NCBI GenBank assembly: GCA_002709225.1
Contig: PAQH01000017.1
Span: forward strand, 1 to 35,916
DNA length: 35,916 nucleotides
Direction of reading: 5' to 3'
Source: Planctomycetaceae bacterium
Lineage (GTDB): Bacteria > Planctomycetota > Planctomycetia > Pirellulales > Pirellulaceae
This document shows positions 8,463 through 16,850 of this stretch, in pieces (position 1 is the first letter of the stretch; each line of letters opens with the position of its first letter). The position numbers were made by a program, and so were the translations under genes. The notes below the pieces were generated by a model that saw nothing but the letters and a program-made list of their open reading frames with translations, was not told the origin of the DNA and did not search any database.

Positions 8463-9560
8463 TCAAAGCCTCTGACCCGTAGCGGCATCAAACAGGTGTA
8501 ATCGTTCGACCGAAAAACTCACATCGATCATCTCGCCCATTCGGCACGCACGGCGGGCATCAACCCTCGCCATGACTGCTGTTCCTTGACAGTCCAATTC
8601 AACGAGACTGTCAGATCCCAACAACTGGACAACCGACACCTCACAAGACAGTCGCACCTCGGTCGGTGCGGAATCACCAGGCTTACTCAGGTGTAAATCT
8701 TCGGGGCGAATACCTAAGTGTACGGGCTGGTTGACCCGCTGTTGGCAAGCCTCCTGAAATTCGTTGGCTAACTGTATATGAAGACGGCCAACCACAAATT
8801 CCCAACCCGTTTGCAACTGGACAATTTGTCCCTCAAGAATATTCATCGGAGGACTGCCGATAAACTCGCCTACAAATCGATTTGCAGGCGTTTCATAGAC
8901 CACACGTGGTGTGTCGACCTGCTGGATCCGTCCGTCCCGCATCACAACCAATCGATCGCCCATCGTCATCGCTTCAACTTGATCGTGTGTGACATAGATC
9001 ATGGTCGCACGTAAATGGCGGTGGAGCTTAACGAGCTCAGATCGCATTGTTACCCGCAAACGGGCATCGAGATTACTTAACGGCTCATCGAGCAAGAACA
9101 CTTCAGGATCTCGAACAATGGCCCTGCCCAGCGCGACGCGTTGACGTTGTCCTCCCGAGAGCTGAGCTGGCCGCCGCAACAAGAGATCCTCAATTCCCAA
9201 TATCTGGGCTGTTATCCGGACACGTCGGTCACACTCCTCCCGTGGAACCTTCCGCATCTGCAAACTGAATGCCATGTTGCGGTAAACATTCATATGCGGA
9301 TAGAGGGCATAATTCTGGAACACCATGGCGATGTTTCGATCTTTCGACGCAACTCGGTTGACTAATCGGCCTCCGATAGTGATTTGCCCAGACGTCGCAT
9401 CTTCCAATCCTGCGATCATCCGCAACAGCGTCGATTTGCCACACCCCGACGGCCCAACCAGCACCAAGAGTTCTTTATCCTGCACCTCCAAATCAACCGC
9501 GTCCACGGCAAGGACGTCCGTAAAGCGTTTCGTCAAGGATTGCAGTAACACGCGTGCCAT
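8463..9560 (-). CDS. ABC transporter ATP-binding protein, MalK/UgpC type
   Basis: A 365-residue ATPase that powers the sugar importer. It has Walker A GPSGCGKST, Q-loop VFQNYALYPHMNV, signature LSGGQRQRVALGRA, Walker B VFLLDEPLSNLD and the H-loop in VTHDQVEA. The C-terminal extension (from about 235) fits the MalK/UgpC TOBE-like regulatory domain. The ATG at 9560 (MARVLLQSLTK) is preferred over the TTG at 9596 because it starts exactly at the domain. Only a weak AGG lies upstream. It is the first gene of the operon and has a 346-nt leader region with tandem repeats. Confidence 0.94.
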   Translation of the reverse strand: MARVLLQSLTKRFTDVLAVDAVDLEVQDKELLVLVGPSGCGKSTLLRMIAGLEDATSGQITIGGRLVNRVASKDRNIAMVFQNYALYPHMNVYRNMAFSLQMRKVPREECDRRVRITAQILGIEDLLLRRPAQLSGGQRQRVALGRAIVRDPEVFLLDEPLSNLDARLRVTMRSELVKLHRHLRATMIYVTHDQVEAMTMGDRLVVMRDGRIQQVDTPRVVYETPANRFVGEFIGSPPMNILEGQIVQLQTGWEFVVGRLHIQLANEFQEACQQRVNQPVHLGIRPEDLHLSKPGDSAPTEVRLSCEVSVVQLLGSDSLVELDCQGTAVMARVDARRACRMGEMIDVSFSVERLHLFDAATGQRL

Positions 9561-9906
9561 GGGTGTTAGCCTAAACGCTTGCGGGGCAGACAACAACTCG
9601 CTGTACCCCGCACATCACGGCCATCTGAACACCTTAATATTGGTCAGACAGAAATATTGGTCAGACAGATTTGCGCGCCGCACCTGCTACTGAACGACAA
9701 GACAAACGCTTGTACCATGAGCACAACCTGAAAACCGGCGCGGCCGGCAAGCCATCCGCGTTCACATACGATGCTTCTACCGAGACGAGCTACCCCGAGC
9801 ATTCACAGGACCTCAAGTGGTATTGTTAGGTATCGGCACAGTACTGCAACCGGATTCCGCACCGCTCGGGTTTGCAACGCTCGGATCGCACCGCGAATGC
9901 CGCGTT
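9561..9906 (-). promoter_or_regulatory. Leader and promoter region of the sugar ABC operon
   Basis: A 346-nt region between the ABC operon start and the phosphodiesterase stop, with no convincing gene. It holds the tandem 17-bp repeats at 9636-9669 and a small GC-rich dyad (CCGGC-gcg-GCCGG). I see no strong sigma70 promoter on the minus strand, though the repeats lie about where one would be expected. Confidence 0.5.
9636..9669. repeat. Two perfect 17-bp tandem repeats, candidate operator
   Basis: The unit aatattggtcagacaga occurs at 9636-9652 and again at 9653-9669 without a spacer. It lies 76-109 bp upstream of the ABC operon ATG at 9560. Each unit contains GTC-A-GAC inside TTGGTCAGACAG, loosely resembling FadR-subfamily GntR operators (TGGTC-N-GACCA), many of which control sugar or sugar-acid genes. 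The dyad is imperfect, so the regulator family is only a guess. Confidence 0.6.
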
Positions 9907-10680
9907 CTACTCGATCACGTATTGACGCCCTGTGGCAACCATTTCGATTGTGTCGCCTAACGCGGTCTGTAACTCATCCCGAACCTCTTCAAGCAGGCTG
10001 GGTTTCGTGTGGTTGATGATGACACGTGGCATGGCTCCCTGCCAATCTCGGGCAAACCGCTCGATGTCTTGGGGAGTCATGTGTTTGGCCTTCTCAGCAA
10101 GCCACTTGAGACGGTTCGGAAATGTGCATTCGAGAAACAAGCAGTCCAGACGTGGCAGACGGTTCAATGTCTCCATCCAGGACGTGCTGTACTCGGTATC
10201 AGAGACGAACCCGACAACACTCGTAGAATCAGATAGCAGAAAGCCATAGGTTGGTACGGTATGGCTCAACTGCACCGGCGTAACCTGGACATCGTGGCAG
10301 GAAACAGGACTTTCCACACCAAGCTGCTCGAATTGGCAAAACTGAATATTCTCTTCCTGATGGATGCGAACCAAATCAGGCCAAATCAGATCGTTGAAAA
10401 AAAATTTCTTTAGTGCATCGATACAGGACTCATGTGCGTAAATCGTCGGCACTGTCCCATTATTTGGATCGCGTTGCTCCAGAAAAAATGGCAATGACGT
10501 CACGTGATCCATATGACAATGCGAGAGAAAGATATCGGACACCCGATCCTGCGCATCCGAGGGAACCATCGTTCCCAGCACTCCGGCATCTATGGCAATA
10601 CGCTCGTTGACAATATACGTCGATAGCAATTGACCTTCCTTCGGCACCGCATCGCCAGAACGAATCACGTCAACGTGCAT
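9907..10680 (-). CDS. Class II cyclic-nucleotide phosphodiesterase (metallo-beta-lactamase fold)
   Basis: A 257-residue enzyme predicted to hydrolyse 3',5'-cyclic nucleotides to nucleoside 5'-monophosphates. SHCHMDH is the metal-binding HxHxDH motif of the class II (yeast PDE1-like) family. Further conserved His and Asp residues appear in LSHTVPTYGF, FVSDTEYS and INHTKPS. The ATG at 10680 is chosen over the TTG at 10698 because AGAGG lies 6 nt upstream. No signal peptide is seen, so it is cytoplasmic. It starts 45 nt after the cyclase stop on the same strand, which supports a role in degrading the cyclase product. A generic MBL hydrolase cannot be fully excluded. Confidence 0.82.
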   Translation of the reverse strand: MHVDVIRSGDAVPKEGQLLSTYIVNERIAIDAGVLGTMVPSDAQDRVSDIFLSHCHMDHVTSLPFFLEQRDPNNGTVPTIYAHESCIDALKKFFFNDLIWPDLVRIHQEENIQFCQFEQLGVESPVSCHDVQVTPVQLSHTVPTYGFLLSDSTSVVGFVSDTEYSTSWMETLNRLPRLDCLFLECTFPNRLKWLAEKAKHMTPQDIERFARDWQGAMPRVIINHTKPSLLEEVRDELQTALGDTIEMVATGRQYVIE

Positions 10681-10725
10681 ATCTCGCCTCTCTCTCAATG
10701 AGTCCTACCAAGCTGCGCGCACAGC

Positions 10726-12549
10726 CTATTTCTTATGAAGCTGAATCGCGCCCATCCAATCATCGGGAGACTGAGGCCCAAATTTAGCTATATAGTCAAC
10801 CAAGAACTTCGACGGACGATCCGTCTCTACCCATTGCTGCAACATATCATTTGCCTCTTGCCAATTTCCCGAGGCAAAGGAATCCAACGCTTGTTGGTAG
10901 TCGCTTATGAGCTTTGGTTCGCCTGATAGTTGGTCGTCCTGAGGCGTCACCAGGGTAAACACATCAACTACCGCATTCATACCAGCGGGCTTCAACGAGG
11001 CAAGTTGCCGAACTGATTTAGCGGGAAACACTTCTGACTCGGCGAGCTGGGCGGCAGTTTGCTTATCAAAGCACATCTTGCAGCCGAACAGCTTTGTAAT
11101 TCCTTCCAGACGTGCGCCTTGATTGACAATGGGACCAAAGACGCCGATTTTTGCCTGCTGTTGGGTACCGATCTGTCCTGCCAAACCTGTCCCAGTCGCA
11201 ATGCCAATCCCTAAACTCAATCCTTCGAGCATCTTCTTCTCTGACGCTTCCGTCGCATTGGAAAAATCATGCAGGATCGAGAGCGCCGATGACACCGCGG
11301 AGACAGCCGGAGCCGAATCCGCGATCGGCCATCCCCAGAAGCCGAGCGCAGCGTCGCCTTGAAAATCCGCGATCGCTCCCTCAGCATCGATAATTCCACC
11401 TGCCATCACACTCAAGGCACTCCGGATTCGCTTATAGAGTGACATCAAGTCATCGCGGTAGGTTTCACTAATGCGAGAAAACCCTCGCAAATCACAAAAG
11501 AGTACCGCGAGCGTCGACTCGCTTGGTTCAAGCGCGACGCCACCACCGCCACCAGAAAGGACTTTGTCAGCAACACTGGGCGACAAGAAACTCGACAGCG
11601 CGGACTTTCGCTCATGGAATGCGTTGGCGGCTGTGATGGACCTCAAGAACTCGCCAACAAGCTCGATAAATCGGCAATTCGACGCAAGCTGATCTTGGTT
11701 CGCGACGACGCCCGGACCGGAAATGTAAATACACCAACAGGTTTCGGCCGCCTGAACCGGTACGGCAATCGCCCATCCCAGTCCATCTGTAATCGTTGCC
11801 TGAAGAGATCCGTTATCCGACGGTCCCCAAGAGTGTACTGTCGTTTGCCCCGAACTGAGTGCCGCCGCCGTGACGCGTTTGCTGGGACGAAACTCCGTTT
11901 TCAGCGTAGCTCGCACATCAAAAGAGAAGTTGACTGGTACGTAGTCGCCCCATGGAGATTCTCGATTGTCGTCTGACTCCTTTGATCGAAATTCCATCAC
12001 CGCGGCCGCATCCGCCAGCGGCTGTGTTTGCAACACCAACTGGGCCAACTTTTCAGCTAATTCCTGCCCCCCTTTGGCCGACTCAATGAGCGACGGAATC
12101 TTGGCCAGGGCAGCCAGTTGTTTTTCCGGAGCATCGGGCGATGCGGCGCGCAATTCGCTGGAAGTAAACGTCACCTGATTTAGCAGCTCGGGCTCATCCT
12201 CGCTGTCGGCGTTAGCGGCAAACACTTCCGACTGCAATGCCTGTCGAATCAAAGAGAACCTTGTGGTTCCAATCTCAAACTCGTCACCCGTAGATAACGT
12301 CAATTCGCGGACGACGGAGCCCTGAAAGATGATCGAATTTCTCGCGTTGTCATTACAACGGATCGTAACTGAGTCACGATCAGAAACGATCGTTCCATGG
12401 TGACGAGAAATCGCACTATCCCAGCGGAGCGCAAGCTCATTGTCGGCAGACCTTCCGAATTTCACCGGCTTGCCGACAATGGGGCGTGTCTTCTCGACAT
12501 TAGCTCCAACTCCATCTTTCGCAACGAGCACGAACTCACTATGGTCCAT
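10726..12549 (-). CDS. FHA-GAF class III nucleotide cyclase
   Basis: A 607-residue cytoplasmic cyclase. An N-terminal FHA domain (about 25-100, with GRSADNEL and SRHHGTI) binds phosphothreonine peptides in this family. A GAF-like sensor (about 150-315) follows, then a class III cyclase domain (about 345-535). Metal-binding aspartates occur in LFCDLRGFS and DFQGDAALGF. The transition-state pair is in VNQGAR. At the positions that normally select the purine, the expected Lys is Asp (IADFQGD) and the expected Asp/Thr is Gly (IGVFG), so ATP versus GTP is not certain. The C-terminal 70 residues may form helical repeats. The ATG at 12549 has AGAGG 6 nt upstream, and a TTG at 12579 is rejected. It heads an operon with the phosphodiesterase. 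Confidence 0.9.
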   Translation of the reverse strand: MDHSEFVLVAKDGVGANVEKTRPIVGKPVKFGRSADNELALRWDSAISRHHGTIVSDRDSVTIRCNDNARNSIIFQGSVVRELTLSTGDEFEIGTTRFSLIRQALQSEVFAANADSEDEPELLNQVTFTSSELRAASPDAPEKQLAALAKIPSLIESAKGGQELAEKLAQLVLQTQPLADAAAVMEFRSKESDDNRESPWGDYVPVNFSFDVRATLKTEFRPSKRVTAAALSSGQTTVHSWGPSDNGSLQATITDGLGWAIAVPVQAAETCWCIYISGPGVVANQDQLASNCRFIELVGEFLRSITAANAFHERKSALSSFLSPSVADKVLSGGGGGVALEPSESTLAVLFCDLRGFSRISETYRDDLMSLYKRIRSALSVMAGGIIDAEGAIADFQGDAALGFWGWPIADSAPAVSAVSSALSILHDFSNATEASEKKMLEGLSLGIGIATGTGLAGQIGTQQQAKIGVFGPIVNQGARLEGITKLFGCKMCFDKQTAAQLAESEVFPAKSVRQLASLKPAGMNAVVDVFTLVTPQDDQLSGEPKLISDYQQALDSFASGNWQEANDMLQQWVETDRPSKFLVDYIAKFGPQSPDDWMGAIQLHKK

Positions 12550-12871
12550 AGCAAACCTCTGCCGAATCGAAATTATCAAGTAGATTCACCCATTCACAGC
12601 CGCCGTCACGAGCACATGAATGGGTCACCTGCAATGTTGGAAATACCGCATCTCATTTCCGAGAAAAAGCGGCCTGTCTTCGGACGGTATGCCTGAGGAC
12701 CACTCGCTCCCACACAATTAGCAAGAGCCACTGATCCTCGAGGCGAAACGCCGCGCTGCCGTGGCTCGCCCATAGAGCGAGCCTGCGACAACACAACCTA
12801 CATTCGCTGTCGTAGTTAGCCAATAGCGTCTCGACCTGGGAGATCGCTTCGACGACACCGGCCACGACACA
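12550..12871 (-). promoter_or_regulatory. Cyclase upstream region
   Basis: A 322-nt region between the TPP-enzyme stop and the cyclase start. Short reading frames here lack start signals and family features, so I call none. It contains the 9-bp inverted repeat at 12588-12625. It probably holds the promoter for the cyclase-phosphodiesterase pair, separate from the redox operon upstream. Confidence 0.5.
12588..12625. promoter_or_regulatory. 9-bp perfect inverted repeat, candidate operator
   Basis: ACCCATTCA (12588-12596) and TGAATGGGT (12617-12625) are exact reverse complements with a 20-nt spacer. The half-site centres lie 29 bp apart, close to three helical turns, and 39-76 bp upstream of the cyclase ATG. 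This suits a dimeric or tetrameric regulator. It could also fold as an mRNA hairpin in the leader. Confidence 0.5.
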
Positions 12872-14560
12872 CTAAATCTCTTTACTCAGTGCCTGGATCT
12901 CCTGATTAAGAATTCGATCGTTGTGGGAATAGTCAACGGGGCAATCGATGAGATGCACACCTTTCGTCTGGTTGCATTCTCTCAACAACGGCAACAGCTC
13001 TTCTGTTTTCTCCACCCGGTGCCCTTTGGCGCCATAGCTTTCTGCATAGGCAACAAAGTCCGGATTCCCGTAATCGAGTCCAAAGTTATTGAATCCCATA
13101 TTGGCCTGTTTCCACTTGATCATACCATACGCGTCGTCACGCAAGATCAAAACGGACACATCCAACCCCAGACGGACGGCGGTCTCAAGCTCCTGTGAGT
13201 TCATCATGAAACCTCCGTCTCCACAAATCGCCAGTGCTTTGCGATCTGGATAGACCAGTTTTGCGGCCATCGCAGCCGGCAAACCGGCACCCATTGTCGC
13301 CAGCGCATTATCCAGCAGGACGGTATTCGGCTCGTGTGCCCGATAGTTGCGTGCGAACCAGATCTTGTACACACCGTTGTCCAACGAGATGATCCCGTCC
13401 GACGGCATCGCAGCGCGGACATCGGCCACCAGTCGTTGAGGAAGAACCGGGAACGACGATGCATCTGTCTGTTCCAGAACGTGAGCGTCCACGTGCTTCT
13501 TCACTTTTTCGAAGAACGAAAAATCCCAGCTCTCCTGGGGCTTAAGCAATTCATTTATCTGCCAGATGCTGTTCGCGATATCGCCAACTACTTCGACCTG
13601 GGGAAAATAGACCGGGTCGACTACGGCAGAAAAGAAATTGATGTGAATGACCTTTACGCCATCCTCGCGCATGAAAAACGGCGGTTTCTCAATAACATCG
13701 TGCCCCACATTGATAATTAAGTCAGCATGGTCGGTAGCCCGATGGATAAAATCCCCCGCCGACAGCGCGGCGTTTCCAAGGAAACCAGCGTCTCGTTCAT
13801 CGACCACGCCTTTGCCCATTTGGGTCGTCACAAAAGGAATCCTCGTGCGCGATAGCAAATCCCGCAGCATACGACTCGTCTGTGTACGGTTTGCTGCTGC
13901 GCCGATGACCACCAGTGGCCGACTGGACTGTTCAATCATCTCCACCGCGCGTTTAATCGATTTGATTTCCGCAGTGGGCCGTCGTGCCATACTCTTATTG
14001 AACACCGGAGTGTCGGACTCTTCGGCGGCAATGTCTTCAGGCAACTCCAGATGGACGGCGCCGGGGCGTTCTTCCTCACCAAGCCGAAACGCTTCACGAA
14101 CGCGCGAAGGAATATTATCGGCTCCGGCAATCTGATGCGTATACTTAGTGATCGGCCGCATCATATCGACCACATTGATGATCTGGAACTGTCCCTGCTT
14201 ACTCGCTTTGATTGGTTTTTGACCCGTAATCATCATCATCGGCATGCCACCGAGCTGCGCGTAGGCGGCTGCCGTCACAAAATTCGTTGCACCCGGACCA
14301 AGTGTGGACATACACACGCCCGCTTTGCCGGTCAGTCTCCCATACGTTGCTGCCATAAAACCTGCACCCTGTTCGTGTCTCGTCAGGATCAACTTGATCG
14401 ACGAACCCTGCAGGGAATCGAGCATGTCCAGGTTCTCTTCGCCAGGAATACCAAAGATGTATTCCACACCCTCGCGTTCCAACGCTCGTATAAATAGATC
14501 TGAAGCTTTCACTGAGAATCGCTTTCTGCCTAGCTGGCAAATAGGGGAAATCAAATTCAT
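12872..14560 (-). CDS. Acetolactate synthase large-subunit-like TPP enzyme
   Basis: A thiamine-diphosphate enzyme of the acetohydroxyacid synthase/pyruvate oxidase family, about 550 residues. It has YIFGIPGEENLDML, the catalytic glutamate in TRHEQGAGFMA, and the diphosphate/magnesium motif starting at CGDGGFMMNSQELE. It would act in the cytoplasm on pyruvate or another 2-oxo acid. The PGEENLD version differs from the classic biosynthetic IlvB PGG motif and resembles a subgroup annotated as acetolactate synthase but rarely tested. No small regulatory subunit is seen nearby. The GTG at 14512 (KASDLFIRALE) fits family N-termini better than the ATG at 14560, but neither has a good Shine-Dalgarno. 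It lies 16 nt (or 64 nt) after the 11-heme cytochrome gene, probably in the same operon. Confidence 0.85.
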   Translation of the reverse strand: MNLISPICQLGRKRFSVKASDLFIRALEREGVEYIFGIPGEENLDMLDSLQGSSIKLILTRHEQGAGFMAATYGRLTGKAGVCMSTLGPGATNFVTAAAYAQLGGMPMMMITGQKPIKASKQGQFQIINVVDMMRPITKYTHQIAGADNIPSRVREAFRLGEEERPGAVHLELPEDIAAEESDTPVFNKSMARRPTAEIKSIKRAVEMIEQSSRPLVVIGAAANRTQTSRMLRDLLSRTRIPFVTTQMGKGVVDERDAGFLGNAALSAGDFIHRATDHADLIINVGHDVIEKPPFFMREDGVKVIHINFFSAVVDPVYFPQVEVVGDIANSIWQINELLKPQESWDFSFFEKVKKHVDAHVLEQTDASSFPVLPQRLVADVRAAMPSDGIISLDNGVYKIWFARNYRAHEPNTVLLDNALATMGAGLPAAMAAKLVYPDRKALAICGDGGFMMNSQELETAVRLGLDVSVLILRDDAYGMIKWKQANMGFNNFGLDYGNPDFVAYAESYGAKGHRVEKTEELLPLLRECNQTKGVHLIDCPVDYSHNDRILNQEIQALSKEI

Positions 14561-14576
14561 CCTAGCGACAGGTAAA

Positions 14577-16850
14577 CTACGGATTCACACTAAATGTTGG
14601 TCCGGGCTCGCGGTGGATGTGGTAATTGTGGCATTTTAGACAGTTGTCACGCGTCGAAGAACGGCTATGGCAGTCTCCACAAGTGCTGGTCTCAACGTCT
14701 GAAAAATCACTTTCGAAATGGGTGTGATCAAAGGCTGGGACCCATTGACGGTCAAAAAAATGGGGGCGATATCGACTTACGTCCGTTTTGATCTTATGGC
14801 AATAGCTACATTCTTCACCCTCGGTTTCATGACAACTGATGCAGTTGCGCTGCATTGTGTCCTTAACGTGTGGCAAATGAACAAAACTAGTAAACAAGCT
14901 CACCCGCTCATCAGGCCGGCTACCGATCCAATTGATTGCTATTCCGTCATCGGTAGCGGACTGATCGATCGAATGACATTTCGTGCAGCGACCCGCCGTA
15001 AGCGGTGATGTCATCTCAGTGAACAAGCGCTGCACCGCCTTTCTTACGCTCGGCTCACCCTTCGCGGTTTTGGGAGAAACAGAGTTCTTGATCGAAATTG
15101 CCAGATCGAGCCATCGCTTCATCCGACCATCGGCGTGGCCAACCGGCCGATAACGTATGGAAAGGTCCGTACTGTCCAGGTACCAACTGATCCGATCATC
15201 ACCAGGTGTCTTAGCCACTTCGGAAAACGTCAAGCCGTCCTGACGCAAGCTCTCCCCATTTTCACCGATTTCGTCCATCAAGCCATTGAACCAGTTTTCC
15301 GCAGCGCGAGCGGACGCCAATTCCGCCTCCACGAGCAGGTCCACTAATTGCGAGACAACCGTAGCCGATGTCAGCATGCCAATCGTGGCATCGAGTCGAG
15401 CCTGCAAACGCGCCCGATTCCCCGTCGCCAGCTCGTGCAGAAGTTGCTTGAGGGCGTCAGCAAACCCCAACACCGCTTCGATCTGTTCTGGATTTGCATC
15501 GTCCAACACAGGCCAGTTGATGCCAGCCAAGACGTCGGCGTGTTGGGCATACCGTTCATCCGCCAACAGCAGCAGCGCCAAGATTGGAGGAACTTCTCCT
15601 GACGCCCCAAACAGATCACTCCCTCCCAACCCCGGATGATTCGGCCAGATGCCAAGAGTAAACGGTTGGTCATCCTCGGCCAGCGTCGTCGGGTCCAGTT
15701 TCGGAACACCAAATAACACGACACCGGGTATCGCCGAATCAGAGATCTGCGGTGTATGGCAACTGCTACACGCCTCCTCAAATCCCCTTACAACAAATTT
15801 ATGTCCATTGCCGTCCAGCTCGTGACAAGTGAGACAAGAAGTTGGCTTTTTACCTTCCGGCATGATTCGCTCGAACGAATCGAAATGTTGGTTGAAATGG
15901 GTCGAATGGTCAAAGTAAATGCGGGTTCGACGAGCATACGGATAGTCAGAAAACTGGGGATGACCATCGGAGAGACTATGAAATGTAGTCTTGTGGCAAG
16001 ACTGGCACTGTTCGTTCGAAATACCTTTCAAATCGTGGCTGCGGCCCCGGTGTTCCTGGTGGCAGGTCGCGCAATCTAACTTGTCCTCGTTGTTATGGGG
16101 TGTAAACACAGCCCGCGCGGCCTTGATGAGCAACCGGGTGGAACTCGGACTTCTTGCCGCTAGTGCCGACATTTTCTCGAGCTCCGCAACCTCGAGCCCA
16201 TGCGCATGCAAGGGACTTGTCCCCAGCTCACGATGGCAGGAAAGACACTTCTGTTCGCTCTGGACCGAACGGTCACTAGGCGACAAAGCCATACTAACCC
16301 AATCGGATAAACCCACCTCACCCGCCTGGTGACAATCCTGGCAACTACTGGTTGAATGGACCGAAGCGAGTCCGCCAGGAGAAACGATGCTTGCATGGTA
16401 ACGTCCAGCTCCAAGCGCTAACAAGACCCCCAACACCAGCGCGACCGTGCCGATTGTCAGTGCCCGCCGTTGGGCCCAGATACTCCGGTGCGGTCGACAC
16501 ACCGCCGCTTTCTGCGAGCACTGTCCATCAGCCGATGGACCATGCAAACACTGTCCGCGTGTGCAGACCCACTTCCCGGCCTTCCTGGCCGGCTGGCATT
16601 CAGCGGGAATCTGGCAACAACTACCGTTCTCCAGAGGTCCCACATCGCAACCATTGGACAACATCGACACGTTGTTGCAGTAGTAGCGGTCCCCGTCCAG
16701 ATACGGTTCACAAACGGCACCGCAATGCCCACTGCCACTAGGACCCAACGCGCACGTCAATCCCTCGCTCGCACGGCCACAGGTCCATTGCTGATTCGGG
16801 CGTTCGTATTCACCTCTGTCAAAATCAAAGACATGCCGCGCTTCGGTCAA
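14577..16850 (-). CDS. Eleven-heme membrane-anchored cytochrome c with Cys-rich head
   Basis: A 757-residue protein in three parts. A Cys-rich head (about 1-120) has 13 cysteines and three repeats built on GPxxxGxC and CxP. One transmembrane helix (about 129-149) follows. The periplasmic part has 11 CxxCH heme sites: six between about 170 and 365, a heme-free helical stretch of about 250 residues, then five between about 623 and 742. The lack of a signal peptide before the head places the head in the cytoplasm. The TTG start is supported by AGGAG 7 nt upstream, and it overlaps the stop of the b-type cytochrome gene as TTGA, so the two are coupled. It probably carries electrons on the outer side of the inner membrane. 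The role of the head is unknown. Confidence 0.88.
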   Translation of the reverse strand: MTEARHVFDFDRGEYERPNQQWTCGRASEGLTCALGPSGSGHCGAVCEPYLDGDRYYCNNVSMLSNGCDVGPLENGSCCQIPAECQPARKAGKWVCTRGQCLHGPSADGQCSQKAAVCRPHRSIWAQRRALTIGTVALVLGVLLALGAGRYHASIVSPGGLASVHSTSSCQDCHQAGEVGLSDWVSMALSPSDRSVQSEQKCLSCHRELGTSPLHAHGLEVAELEKMSALAARSPSSTRLLIKAARAVFTPHNNEDKLDCATCHQEHRGRSHDLKGISNEQCQSCHKTTFHSLSDGHPQFSDYPYARRTRIYFDHSTHFNQHFDSFERIMPEGKKPTSCLTCHELDGNGHKFVVRGFEEACSSCHTPQISDSAIPGVVLFGVPKLDPTTLAEDDQPFTLGIWPNHPGLGGSDLFGASGEVPPILALLLLADERYAQHADVLAGINWPVLDDANPEQIEAVLGFADALKQLLHELATGNRARLQARLDATIGMLTSATVVSQLVDLLVEAELASARAAENWFNGLMDEIGENGESLRQDGLTFSEVAKTPGDDRISWYLDSTDLSIRYRPVGHADGRMKRWLDLAISIKNSVSPKTAKGEPSVRKAVQRLFTEMTSPLTAGRCTKCHSIDQSATDDGIAINWIGSRPDERVSLFTSFVHLPHVKDTMQRNCISCHETEGEECSYCHKIKTDVSRYRPHFFDRQWVPAFDHTHFESDFSDVETSTCGDCHSRSSTRDNCLKCHNYHIHREPGPTFSVNP

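Noticed and set aside
12653..12865. Minus-strand 70-residue frame upstream of the cyclase
   Set aside because: It starts with GTG without a Shine-Dalgarno, has no recognisable features and lies in a region that looks regulatory.
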